Part shown: piece after piece, positions 35,985 through 47,169 of the stretch
How the letters are laid out: the number at the start of each line of letters is the position of its first letter
Position numbering within the stretch: position 1 is the stretch's first letter
DNA from: Ypsolopha sequella
Taxonomy: Eukaryota; Arthropoda; Insecta; Lepidoptera; Ypsolophidae
DNA: 64,000 bases
Direction of reading: 5' to 3'
Assembly: GCA_934047225.1 (NCBI GenBank)
Contig: OW204000.1
Span: 11,116,001-11,180,000 of the forward strand
Notes under the pieces: generated by a model
What the model saw: only the letters and a program-made list of their open reading frames with translations
What the model was told of the DNA's origin: nothing
Database searches by the model: none
Position numbers and translations under genes: made by a program

Positions 35985-37555
35985 TTTGTTTATTTAATAA
36001 CTCCTATATTTCTTCATTATGATTTAGATTTTTGAAACAATGTAATTTTAAAGTTAAAAGTTGCGTTTGCCAGCACTTGGTGAAAATAATTGGAAAATAA
36101 TAATATGGAATCGTTTTGTGAGACAGTTTAAAGTTTTTTATTAAATAGCCATAATTAAATCAGTCTTATTCACCTTGTCACAAAAAAATATGAAGACTTG
36201 CAAGCAGGTGAAGCAAATCCTCGGGCTATTTACTCGCAAGTGACACCCTATAATCACTGCATTGTACTAAATACCTCTTCCAGTATTAACAAACGTAAAC
36301 AAAAACACAATAGAAACCGCAACATCAACGACATTTAACGGAACGAAGGAAACTCACAATAATTTAAACCCACAAGCACTTTGTATGTCCAGCCTCTTTG
36401 GAAGGTTTAATTAGAGGTTTATTGAAGCTTTTACATGCAACAAAACGGCTAATTGTAGTTTCAAGTGCTTATTGCAGGGCTTTTGTTCTGTTGCATTCGC
36501 GATCCGAAACGGGCGAGGTTTTGTTGATAAGAGGCGCAAAAAGCGGATTGGATTTTCGTGCTTTCTCGTAGCTTTTGTAAACAAAAAATTAATATCTAAA
36601 TATTAAATATATAATTAAACATAGAAAGAAAAATCACTGAGAAACAATTTCTCTGTGAAATATATGTATCTATTTAAAAGATGATACGTCCACACAAGTA
36701 GAATATCACATGAGTCAAACCCATTAACACCCCCGATTATCATTTTGTCGCAAAGTGCATAGTATGCGGAGTGACCTATCACCACCACGCTTTGACATTT
36801 TTTAGGGCAAAATACAATTAATACAAATTGTGACATTTAATTTATTGATTATTGAATGGAACTTGTCTTATATCGTTTTGTGGAACAGACATTTTTATTT
36901 TTTTTAACCTATAAAATATTATGAGACTCAAGCAACAAAATTTAAACATATCAGTGCACTCCCAATTCCCCTTTATGTTGGCACAATTTGGGCCAAAAAG
37001 GAAGGCTTCAAGTGTGTCCAGCATCGTCGTAATAGCAGTCTCGGATCTTCGAAGAAGAAAGGTTATTGCGCGGGGGGTAATGCGCAGTTGACAGCTAACT
37101 TCACGCACGTCTTCTGTACTGGGCTGAACTGTATAAAATAATTGCCGCCTTTTTTTGATTACTAAGTCCTCTACCTTATAATATGCCCGCGGGGCAAAAC
37201 TCGAAACCGCAAAAGATACGATGTGCTAATGAGTATTGTTACTAGACAATGCGCACTTGCTCTGTAATATTAACAATAATTTTAATAACCCCGTGAGGTG
37301 TTCCGCTTTGTATTATGTGTTTGACTATTAGCGGTTTAACTTTGTGTCGTTAAATTAACTGAATCCGCACAATAATCGGTACGAATGACAGATTATTCAA
37401 GGTTTGTTATTGTTGGTTTTAAAGTCGGGAAATTACAACATGAAAAAAAAAATTGTATGTCATGTAACATTTTTTCTCTCTATCCCTTAAAATTCTAGGC
37501 GATTTTTGTTTTCCCACCAGTTTTTTCCGCCAATTCGCTTAGATTCGCTTTATGT
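35985..37555. other. Unassigned, partly unique-looking stretch
   Basis: 36200-36560 is moderately GC-rich, lacks repeat partners and has several homeodomain-type cores ('tttaattag', 'ggctaattg'). A regulatory role is conjecture. The 88-codon minus frame at 36842-37108 matches nothing I know. Confidence 0.35.
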
Positions 37556-37559
37556 TACG

Positions 37560-37826
37560 GTGTGTTAATTTGAAAACAATTTCGAGATTTAGGTTTAATA
37601 AGCCATATTTTCGATCATGTGGTCTAAAAAACCTCACGATGATGAATAATTTTACGAAAAAGCTCCAATTTCCATTTGCCTTCGTTCGACGTCATTTGAG
37701 AAATGGCTATTTAGATATGTGTCCTTTGCTATCAAGATAAATTTATAAAAATTTGCTGCCGACTAATTTGACAGATGGATGACAGATGAGTAGACAGACA
37801 GAGACAGACCATTTTTTTTATAAGCA
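37560..37826 (+). repeat. Dispersed repeat (inverted copy 46905-47165)
   Basis: Shared in reverse with 46905-47165: 'atttcgagattt.ggttta', 'aaaaaacctca', 'ttgccttcgt', 'ggacacat' complement blocks and the terminal 'gacagacagagacagacca'. The 62-codon frame inside is not supported. Confidence 0.75.
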
Positions 37827-38204
37827 ATCACACATCACAATCTGTGTATTGTATAAAATTCTCAAGTGACGTCATAACCGACCATCTTTAAAACATCATA
37901 AAAACATAATAGTTAGTTTATATAACAAAATAATGAAAACTGTGTCTTAAAACGCTGTGCACTGTCTAACTTTTTGATATTAAGCTATGGCAATTCAATA
38001 TTTGGCTATATCTAAAGTAGTTGTCAGAGTCTAATGCGGTTTTCTTTTTCTAAAACTAGATTATATTTCCGATATAATAAAAAAAACAAAAAGTTATTTT
38101 CTTCTTATGCACAGGTGAAAGTATACAGAAAAAAGTTATATATGTGTATGTCTATTCAAATATAATAATATGTTAGAAAAATATAAAGAAAAATTATTTA
38201 ATAT

Positions 38205-38480
38205 ATATATACAAGGAGGTGTAACAGAAATGTGTAGCCATATTTGAAGAGCTTATTCAGTCAATAGTATAGAACAACTTTTACTATGGAGCCAACCTAG
38301 AAATCTCAAAAAAAAATCTGCCCTTCCATACATTTCGGCCGAGCGGCATTGCATTTTTCTATGAAAAAGTTATTTCTTTTTTCAAGATACAGGGTTTGTT
38401 CCATAGTAAAAGTTGTTCTATACCATGGACTGAATAAGCTCTTCAAATATAGTTACACCTTTCTGTTACACGTTGTATAT
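38205..38480. mobile_element. Foldback element, copy 1
   Basis: Arms of about 80 bp: left 'gtgtaacagaaatgtgtagc' then 'catatttgaagagcttattc', right the complement, both continuing to 'gaacaacttttactatgga'. Interior is short and non-coding. Confidence 0.8.
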
Positions 38481-39142
38481 TACAGTTATATAATATATTT
38501 TTAAATTATTTTTCTTTGTATTTCAGAAAGTTTCTTTATGAATGAAACCCAATATTACTATGTATATACTATAATAACTAATCATAAATACATATTATAT
38601 TTATAGCAACTTACCCTACCTGTTCCAATTGGAACTAAATTGAGGCGAGAGGCTATACCATAGTAAAACCTTACTATGGCTATACTCTTCAAATGACATT
38701 GTATTCGGTATGTATAGGTATGTACAAACGGCAACGCGCTACCTTTTGTATGATAATGTTGAGGATTGTACTTGGAAGTAAATAATATGGTACAAGTTGG
38801 GGAAATCCTTGATGACGTTATTATTTTGGAAATAATTTGATATGAAATAAAATGGAACAGATTTCATGAAATTCGAACGGATTTCATTTACATTAAGAAC
38901 CCGTATATTATGGACACTTGACAGACTTGTAAAAAGTATGGTTGGTTTTTCTAAAAAAGCCTCACTACACAACATGTAACAGATAGGTGTGGTAATATTT
39001 GAAGAGCTCATTCAATCAATCTTATAGTTAGAACAACTTTTACTATGGAGTAAACACTGAAATCGAAAAAGAAACATAACTTCAGTAATGACAACATGAT
39101 CATTTGTTTATAGTAAAGTTAAAAAGTTTAAAATAATAGCAT

Positions 39143-39352
39143 AATGTAATGACTGATGGTACCGAAACAGCACTTTTGCCGACTTCTTCCTGAACCATTA
39201 CCTAATACCTTGAAATCGGCGCTCCCATATTGGTTTTTATCTTGCTATATCGTAGGAAATACGCTGACTTCTAGATAACATAATGTTTCAGGAAGAAAAA
39301 AGTCGACAAAAGTGTTCTTTCGGTACCATCGGTCATTACATTGTACAATTAT
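39143..39352. mobile_element. Foldback MITE with about 50-bp ends
   Basis: Left 'gtaatgactgatggtaccga' continues to 'cacttttgccgacttcttcc'. The right end is its complement with few mismatches. About 210 bp. Confidence 0.8.
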
Positions 39353-39472
39353 TTCAACTTTTTAGTGAATGACTGCTGTTACATTTGAAGTCGGTTACAA
39401 ATTTTTTGTTAAAAGTTTATTTTATTTCACATTTTTTAGTGTTGACGGGTTAAATTGTGAAATATGGGTAGT

Positions 39473-39860
39473 TCTTGCAATCAGCATCCTTACACAAAGT
39501 GATTGCCGCAATCTCGAGTTATGTGCTGTCATCAGTTGAGGAGTTCTATGGTGATGAAGCCAAGATCGAAGGTCAGGTGGGTGCACTAGCAATTTTCAAG
39601 CAACGCCCTGCAATCAGCACCTCAACACAAACTCATTACCACAATCTAAAGTTATGTGCTGTCATCCGTTGAGGAGTTCTATGTTGATGAAGCTAGAATG
39701 GAAGGTTAGGTGGGTATTCTGATAATTTGTAAGTAATACCCTTCAATCAACACCCTAACACAGTGATTGCCGCAATCTCGAGTTATGTGCTTTTATCCGT
39801 TGAGGAGTCAATTTTTAAGTAATACCCTGCAAACAACACCCTTGTACAAAGTGGTAACCT
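39473..39860 (+). repeat. Imperfect tandem repeat, about 130-bp period
   Basis: Units start near 39473, 39607, 39739 and 39826. Each has 'ctgcaatcagcacc'-like, 'gccgcaatctcgagttatgt' and 'catc.gttgaggagt' blocks; the last units are shortened. The 65-codon frame across them is not conserved between units. Confidence 0.65.
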
Positions 39861-40164
39861 CAATCTCGAGAGTAGTCGAGAGTTATGACTTTCATCAGAT
39901 CATGACCAAACCCAACCTGGAAACAAACTAATCAATCATTCAAATCAGTTCAGAAATGGCGGAGTTAGTGAGAAACAACGCCAAAACAATACAGTCACAA
40001 TATACCTCCTCATTTTTTTAAGTCGGTTAAAAAGCCCTTTAAAATGAATGAATTAATTAATTTATTGTGAAACAGTGTACATATGAGTGTTTCCTCGAAG
40101 TTAAATGAATGAGCTCTTCATATATACACACCTTTCTTTCTGTAACACGTTGTATATTTTAAGA

Positions 40165-43100
40165 AAACCAAAATCTGTATATTATTGCTTGTTTAAATCC
40201 TTTTACTTTTGTAACAAGCAATCTGTTGTCATATTTTTACAAAACCTCGTTATGGCAAGTGTAAAATTAACCCTAAAATGCTTTGATGTCGAAAACAGAC
40301 CACACCAGCTCTGTTGTGGTTTTAATTGTATTTTTTATTAATAACGGTTATTACCTAGTGTGGTTACGAAGAAATATTACAGCTTGCGACGTTTCCTTTG
40401 TCATAATTGCATTATTATCTATAACAAAAGATTATTTTTATTTTATTGTGAAGGCATCGGATAGTATGTTCAATATTATGACTCGAAATAAAATGCAGCA
40501 TATTAAGATTTTAATTAATTAAACCATTTTTTTGTTGTTTTGTTTCCATTACAAGACACTTTCATCTAAAAATATTTCCTCTTCATTTTATAATATACAT
40601 GTCTCAAATTTGCGAGTATTATTTCAAAACGATTTCACAACTAAACTTTTTTTTCATGAATTTCAATCAAACGCTCTGGTAACTCTAAATTACAGGTCTC
40701 AGCCCTACATTTCTAAACCACCATAAACCGGTGTGAAATTGTTAGAGAGCATTAATTCGATTATCAGATGAAGGTGTGAAGCGAGTTTTGATGTTTATCT
40801 ATCAAGAATAACGTAAATAGGGACCGAATTATTTCACAACTGTAAAATAATAAAAACACTCATTAGCGGTCATTAGGGACCCGCCTCCGCGATTCAGGGT
40901 TGAGATAGTAATAACACCGCGTACGAAGATGTCGAATGATATTTTCTACTGTTTTTTAACTTCATTATTTAATGGAATGAGATACGGGATTACCCTAAAC
41001 TTTTCGTCATAAGTTTTTTTTATCGAAATGTGGGCGTTATGAACACACATACACAAACACCCTCACACAGGTTTTTATAACATGTTTGATTGGTACAGCA
41101 AAATTCTTATTGTTGACTCAGCAGTATACTGAGAAATAAATTTTATTTTGAGAATTTTGGAAAGAGATTTCAGTCTTCTACTAGTTAGTACCTATCCTCC
41201 AGTTGTAGATATCAATCAAGTTACGTTATAAAAAAGGGCCGCCTTATATATATTTCAGTTGGAATTCAAATAGGTAACCAAATATGGAATACCATTTTTA
41301 ATTTTATGTTTCAAAAAAATTAAATACAAAAATTAAAGATATAATAATTATAATCAATCATAAATTTGTTTTTGACCTAGTATTTGTTTTTGTTTTTAAT
41401 ATTACTAAACTATTTTAACCTTTCTAAAATCAAATTATTAAAATAGTAGCTATTTATGGAATAGCTACCCAAATATGGAATATTAGAAAAAAAACGTGAT
41501 TCCTATTTTAAAAAAAACAAAATATTAAGGAAATTCTGAAAAAACAAAAAAAAATGAGAATCTTAATATTCTTGAAAAAAATCACAAATTCGAGTGTAAT
41601 CTTGGGTTCAGGTCTACAGTTTAATGCCGTTAATTATTAATATAATTACTATATTACTATTAATTAATATTATCTTTAAAGACAAGTTACTTATTGCCAA
41701 TTTGCCCCATCACTAAATTATTTGTTACATTTCTTCATACAATTTTTTCTACAAATAAACAATAAAATAAAAACTATTACGTTTCGGAAAAGATTTTTAA
41801 ACACTACATAGCCAATAATTCCATACCATTACTTTTTCAATTCTCTATATTTTTATAAGATTTGGTGTTGAAATTAATCAACTTTGATTTAGTAAGGGCA
41901 CTAGTGTCAATGCACCGTTTCACACTATCCTATTACCAAAATTAAATTAAATTAAAATAAACGGAAAAAACTATGCATTTTATTCAAATATTTGTATTTC
42001 GTGTGCGTACATTTATCTCAACTGTCCATCCGAATTTACGACCACTTTAATTTATGATGAGTGTTCGAAATTTAAAATATTTAAATAAACAGTAATAAAA
42101 CATCCTCTAACATAAGGAAGGAACTATCAGGAATTGTAATCTTACGATCGGCGAAAAAGATAACATTGCGGCGCCCAAATAATGCAAGTTCTTCCACCAA
42201 AATGTAGACTGCTCAGCCAGTCAAAAACCACCTTTGTTACGTGCTATTAAAGCCTATAAAATAATCTACTTACTTATTAAAGAAAATGTAGCATAATGAA
42301 ACGGCTCCTTAATTCGCCCTGTTTATCTTTCGCGTTATAACAACCGTGGAGTGTTGATGTTTCTTAATAACATATAATTTGACTTCTCGATTTCCGAATT
42401 GTGTTCGACATCGCCTAATTCCGGTCAAATTCCAGCTTTTACGCCCGTTGAATACTTTATGAGTTCCGATAAAAATGCTGATAAGGAACAATAAAAGTTA
42501 CCTCGCCATCTTTTGTTTGAATACTTGTCTGATTAACCTAAAAATAAACTAATCATAGAGCATATTCAAATAACGAACGCTTGTAACAAATAGAGCACCG
42601 CTTGTTCGATGTCAGAAACGATTAGTATACGGCTTACAAAAACATACGCAATCCTATTAAATTGAAAAGAAAAATAACAGATATGGACCGCCCTGCATCC
42701 TTATAAGCTCGACACTCACATGGAACTGCGAATTGACTTACATAATAGAGGCGATTCAGAAGGCTTAAATTTTAGTTTGGGTACTGTCAAAACTTAAACT
42801 GTTCCAAAGTAATTTAGCTTTGAGCTAAACAATTTTAAGGAATATTTTGCAATGAAGAAAACTTTTGACAGCAATAAACCAAAATTAAAGCCTTTGTGGA
42901 AACTGGGATGCGCTTTGTATTAAAGTATTTGTAATAATTTACTCTTTACGTACGTACGTTCTGGATCTAAATACTTAATTACTTAAAGTTGTTAGTTAAA
43001 TAATGATAAATAATATGGAGACTTCAATTATATCGTTAATATTTTTATCTATGTATCAAGATTCTTAATTTCAACCTTTCACAATCAGCCGCTGCCGCAA

Positions 43101-44157
43101 ACTTAAAAAAAAAAACAACAATTTATTGCAAACCCACGTAGTTTTCAGTGAAAATGCCATTCATTATAGGTGCCGAACATATCAGAATGGATGGCAGTCT
43201 AACATAAGGCGTTAAAAAGCTGCGCGCACGCCCGCGCCACTTGCGCGTGAGTTCTAAATATATCGATATTTACAATGAACGATCAGAGATCGCGTAATTA
43301 ATACAATCTCTGGCGCAGGGTAATTTGCCAGCGCTAATGCGGGCGTGTGTGTAATCTTCAAAGGGATTGTAGAAACACGCGTCTATGCTATTTCGGGTGC
43401 GTTCAGAAACAGAGAAATATTTACAATCGGCAGAACGGCACTTCAGCGCATCCGAAGATCGTTTCGGACGCATCAGAACTGACTCATTCGCAAACCTTGA
43501 TTGGATACGATACGTGGACGATATGCATTCATTAATCCATAATGTATCCGTCTCTTTAGACGCGTTTATTTGCATTTTATCTCTTGAGACTTGAAATATA
43601 ATTATTTTTATCAATTTGTGGCTGACTTCTGCATAATTTATAACGCTAATTATAGTCACCGGAATGTATATTTACGTTTATTTATTGCATTACTTATAGA
43701 TATCAAAACGCTCGTGCTATATGTTACCATTAGTCTTTCTTAATCCAATAGAAATAATCTAAAACAAAATTAGATTTTTTCGCACGTCATTTCGGGGACA
43801 GTAATGGTAGTTAAATCAAAATTAGGACAATAACCGGGAAATATATTTTGAAATAATTTTAATAGAATCGCAGCTTAGAATAAAATATACTCATAATTTT
43901 GTCGGTCTTTTTTCGTCAACACCATTCCTGCCCACGCCTGCAGTAATTAAAAACAAAAATAAACAGAACGTTTCGAATCGTAAAAAATCTCTTCGGACTG
44001 TAAACTATAAATGAGCACAGATAATACGCTTAGTCTGTCTATAAAGTCACCACTTAATGGAACTTAGAAACGTTTGATGTTTTTTTAATAGAATCGCAAG
44101 AAGTACTTGGTTATGTAATTTCCTGATGGAATATTTTCATACTTTGTAGAAAAAGCA
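40165..44157. other. Unassigned, largely unique-looking stretch
   Basis: No supported gene. 42300-42500 and 43140-43600 are GC-richer and repeat-free by eye. At 43270-43659 frames of 60-129 codons overlap on both strands, which reflects low stop density rather than a gene I can recognise. Confidence 0.35.
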
Positions 44158-44240
44158 ACATTCAAAATCAAAATCATTTATTTAACAGTTTTTGTTGCCG
44201 AATTCTCCTTTTAAGTTTTCACCTGTGGTAGGAGAAATTC
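44158..44240 (-). repeat. LINE 3' end with simple tail
   Basis: The plus strand reads 'ttcaaaatcaaaatcattta', i.e. on the minus strand an 'aaatgattttgattttgaa' tail, as found at CR1/jockey LINE ends. Confidence 0.5.
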
Positions 44241-44244
44241 GCTC

Positions 44245-45508
44245 TTTCATCCATAGTTGCGACAGAATTATAAATAAATATTTGAACAAAGCATGACTTT
44301 AAAATGTACCATCGAAGAAAAGACTAATCGAAGAATAAACAAATAAACATTTTTTTATCCAGTTGAACAAGTACAGTATTGTTCTATTGTAGATGTATTT
44401 TTTTCAGGGTTCCGAGTCAAAAAGCAGAAATCCATATAACGTAACACGTTTTTTCAGAAATTACTGCTGTTTTGACAGAACCAGTGCGGTGGCTTTTTCA
44501 CGTTGTACAGACTACGAAGGGACAGGTAATTACAGTAAGCATGACTCTATACATCTAACGTTACTCTTTACAATCGACTACTAAGTATTTGACGTATTGT
44601 ACGTGCTCTTCTGTAAGCCTGTAGGTATTTGTGTGTCGTACAAATTACATACTCGTCTTCTTAAGGCGATTACCATCGCCAAATTAGCAGCTCGATATTT
44701 GTCACTACAAATATCAACGGAAACGACATTGAAATAACGTTTATATCAGCGCGCAATGCATAGTGGCTGTTACGACGCTCGCTGCGTCCTTGAGAGGGCG
44801 AAATAGGAGAAAATTATACTTTTCACTTGGACGTGATTACTCGATTGAATAATCTTATGTTATGTTTATAGCTATAAAGTTTATCTATTTATCAAAGCAT
44901 AGATGAATTCAATCGGCCAAGCCACTCAGGAGCAGTAGGGAATTTGAGGTCAAAAAACACCATTCAGTAAAAAAAATAATTCATGTGGAAGTTTTGGTGG
45001 CATGAAAAAGAAAAATGTTGCATATGTTGTCTAAGAGTTGATTATTCATAATACATTTTTTCATTATTTTTGGTTTGGCCATAAACGAGGAGTAGGCTTT
45101 AGAAAGTACCCATTTGGCAATAGTAAGGCCCTTAAGTCAGATATACATGAAAAAAAGTTTGCACCAAATCTTTGTCGTATTATTCATTTACTCATTGTTA
45201 AATCACAAGTGTGCAATAACGAAACAGATGCTACGACTGTACAGACAGCCAATATGAAGGAACAAAGTAATAAAACAGATACGAGTCACAAAAATAAATC
45301 TATAAGTATTTACGAGCCCTAGGTGAGAAGTTCGGGGCATTATTGTAATGCTCACTCTCCGGTATTTGTGCCAGAGTGGACTCCATTCCATTCCTTCCAT
45401 TAGCATTGCGAAAGATCCGTGGACCACCGCATATGCAGGTGTTGTGACGAAGGTAGGTCATTCAGAAAGAGATTTTTAGACAATTTTGTGGCGGTGATTT
45501 TGATTGTG
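44245..45508. other. Unassigned stretch
   Basis: No supported gene. 44393-44530 contains splice-like signals but overlaps a decayed 'agggttccg' remnant. Confidence 0.35.
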
Positions 45509-46180
45509 TAAGCGACGGTAGCTTAGTCGCTTGGACGCCTCAGTCATGAGGCTGTTCGAGCACGAATGAGTTTTTTGGAATTTATGTGCATAGTATTTGT
45601 GAGTGGTCATGCAAAAAGGGACCTGAAGGACCTGAAATAATTTGGCAAATTAGAGCTTTCAGGAATAAGTTTAAATTTTGTTTTTCTCTGGATAAATGTA
45701 TGCTTTTAGGTCCCTTTTCGCGTGACCACTCACATTTATTTATTTATTTTATTTATTTATTTATCTTTTAATTTATTTATTTGTTTATTTATGTATTTAT
45801 TTATATATGTATGTATTTATTTATTTATTCTTTATTTATTATGTGTTACCTTAATTTAATTTTAGATTCGTTTTAAGTTCCAATATTGTATCAATATTGT
45901 ATCAAATATTGTATCAATATTGTATCAAATATTGTGTTACAATATCTAGACAAACCTTGCAAGGTTTATTGATATCGTTGAATCATGTGATTGTGTTTTT
46001 CTTGATGATAATAAATAAAAAAAAAAATTAGGTTATCCTGCAAGAATATTGTAACTGTTTATATATAAAAAAAAAATTGTATTCTTACCATTTGCTGAAC
46101 GGTGAAGAAAAATACCGTGAGGTAAAGTTGCGGGTGACCAAAAAGCGTGTATTTGTGCCCCAAGTACATGGTGACAAGAT
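45509..46180 (+). repeat. tRNA-derived SINE, split into two parts
   Basis: Head 45511-45598: 'gcgacggtagcttagtcgct' (D-arm-like), 'gttcgagcacgaatgag' and 'ggaatttatgtgcatagta'. Tail 46080-46180: 'gctgaacggtgaagaaaa', 'aaaaagcgtgta' and 'tgccc'. Both parts are contiguous in the copy at 50461-50665. The 480 bp between hold a MITE, an ATTT microsatellite (45734-45840) and unidentified AT-rich sequence with 'aatattgtatc' repeats (45880-45935). Confidence 0.6.
45599..45733. mobile_element. Foldback MITE with 'gtgagtggtca' ends
   Basis: 135 bp. The left arm GTGAGTGGTCATGCAAAAAG then GGACCT and the right arm are complementary with two mismatches. Inserted inside a SINE. Confidence 0.75.
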
Positions 46181-46196
46181 TCAATTGTGTTGATTT

Positions 46197-46345
46197 GGCG
46201 TAACACAAATTAACTTATTTGACAGGACTTACCTTATTTTAAGCGTCCTGTCATTTTCTTTCTTTATCAAAAAGACAAAGACAGAACGCTTAAATTAAGT
46301 TTAGTCCTGTCAAATAAGTTAAGATGTGCTTCACCGAATCGACAC
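46197..46345. mobile_element. Foldback MITE, copy 2 (copy 1 at 7978-8136)
   Basis: Ends 'gtgttgatttggcgtaacac' and 'gcttcaccgaatcgacac'. Interior 'gacaggacttaccttatttt' and 'acaaagacagaacgctta' match copy 1. Confidence 0.75.
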
Positions 46346-46904
46346 CATTGTCTGTCACGTTGGGGCGTTTAAATTGTCGGTGGAAAGAGGTTTCGAATTG
46401 TCACATTCGTAACACCACTGACACTCCTTTGGGGACATATGTCGTGACGATATGGTTATTTTTTATTTTGATTGTCTTGATGGTAACTGACATCTCTCAT
46501 TTGTTTTTATTACAAACGTTACTTTTCTACACCGATTCTGTCTCACATCCACATTATGCCATAGTAATGTAAAAACGGATCAGCGGTAATTGCTTTGATA
46601 GTATGGTAAACACAATTTACTATGACTTTTGTCAAAATGTTTGACACCAATATTTCTTGTCTTGATCTTTCTTGTTATAAGTCGATATTACAAAATTAAA
46701 ACAAGCGTGGCAATACTTAGAGAACAATTCCCATAGCTTAATTCTTAAAAGATTCTTTTTTTTTTCACAGAATATACTCCATTTTAGATCATAGTTTTCA
46801 TTATAATTTGATAATTATTTTTTATGATTTTTTTAAAGAATTTGCAGATATAATATCACCCTGAGGCATTTTAGGCATTATACTGACTGCTATTGTTTAT
46901 AAAA

Positions 46905-47165
46905 AAGTGGTCTGTCTCTGTCTGTCTTCTCATCTATTATCCATCTGTCAAATCATTCGGAAGTAAATTTTTATAAATTTATCTTGATAGCAAAGGACAC
47001 ATTTCTAAACAGCCTTTTTTCAAGTTACGTCACACGAAGGCAAATGGAAGTAGCAGCTTTTTCGCAAAAATATTCACCATCATGAGGTTTTTTAGAGTAC
47101 AAGTTCTGAAATACGGCTCATTAAACCAAAATCTCGAAATAGTTTTCGAATTAACACAACTCAAC
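46905..47165 (-). repeat. Dispersed repeat (inverted copy of 37560-37826)
   Basis: 'tggtctgtctctgtctgtc', 'tcttgatagcaaaggacaca' and 'ccaaaatctcgaaatagttt' are complements of the earlier copy. Confidence 0.75.
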
Positions 47166-47169
47166 ATTA

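Larger units (their letters stand above)
38978..40160. mobile_element. Foldback element, copy 2, split by about 1 kb
   Basis: The left half 38978-39065 ('gtaacagataggtgtggt', 'atttgaagagctcattcaat', 'gaacaacttttactatgga') and right end about 40110-40155 ('atgagctcttcatatataca', 'ctgtaacacgttgtata') match 38205-38480. The intervening sequence includes the foldback at 39143-39352 and the tandem block at 39473-39860. Confidence 0.65.

Noticed and set aside
36842..37108. 88-codon minus frame, first half protein-like
   Set aside because: Could not be matched to any family or splice context; left unannotated as a gene.
43270..43659. 129-codon minus-strand frame overlapping 62- and 69-codon plus-strand frames
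   Set aside because: No recognisable domain, frames open on both strands at once, no splice context; best explained by higher GC and few stops.
44393..44584. Possible exon between 'ttttttcag' and 'gacaggtaatt'
   Set aside because: Begins in a decayed 'agggttccg' repeat; weaker donor and no second supporting exon.
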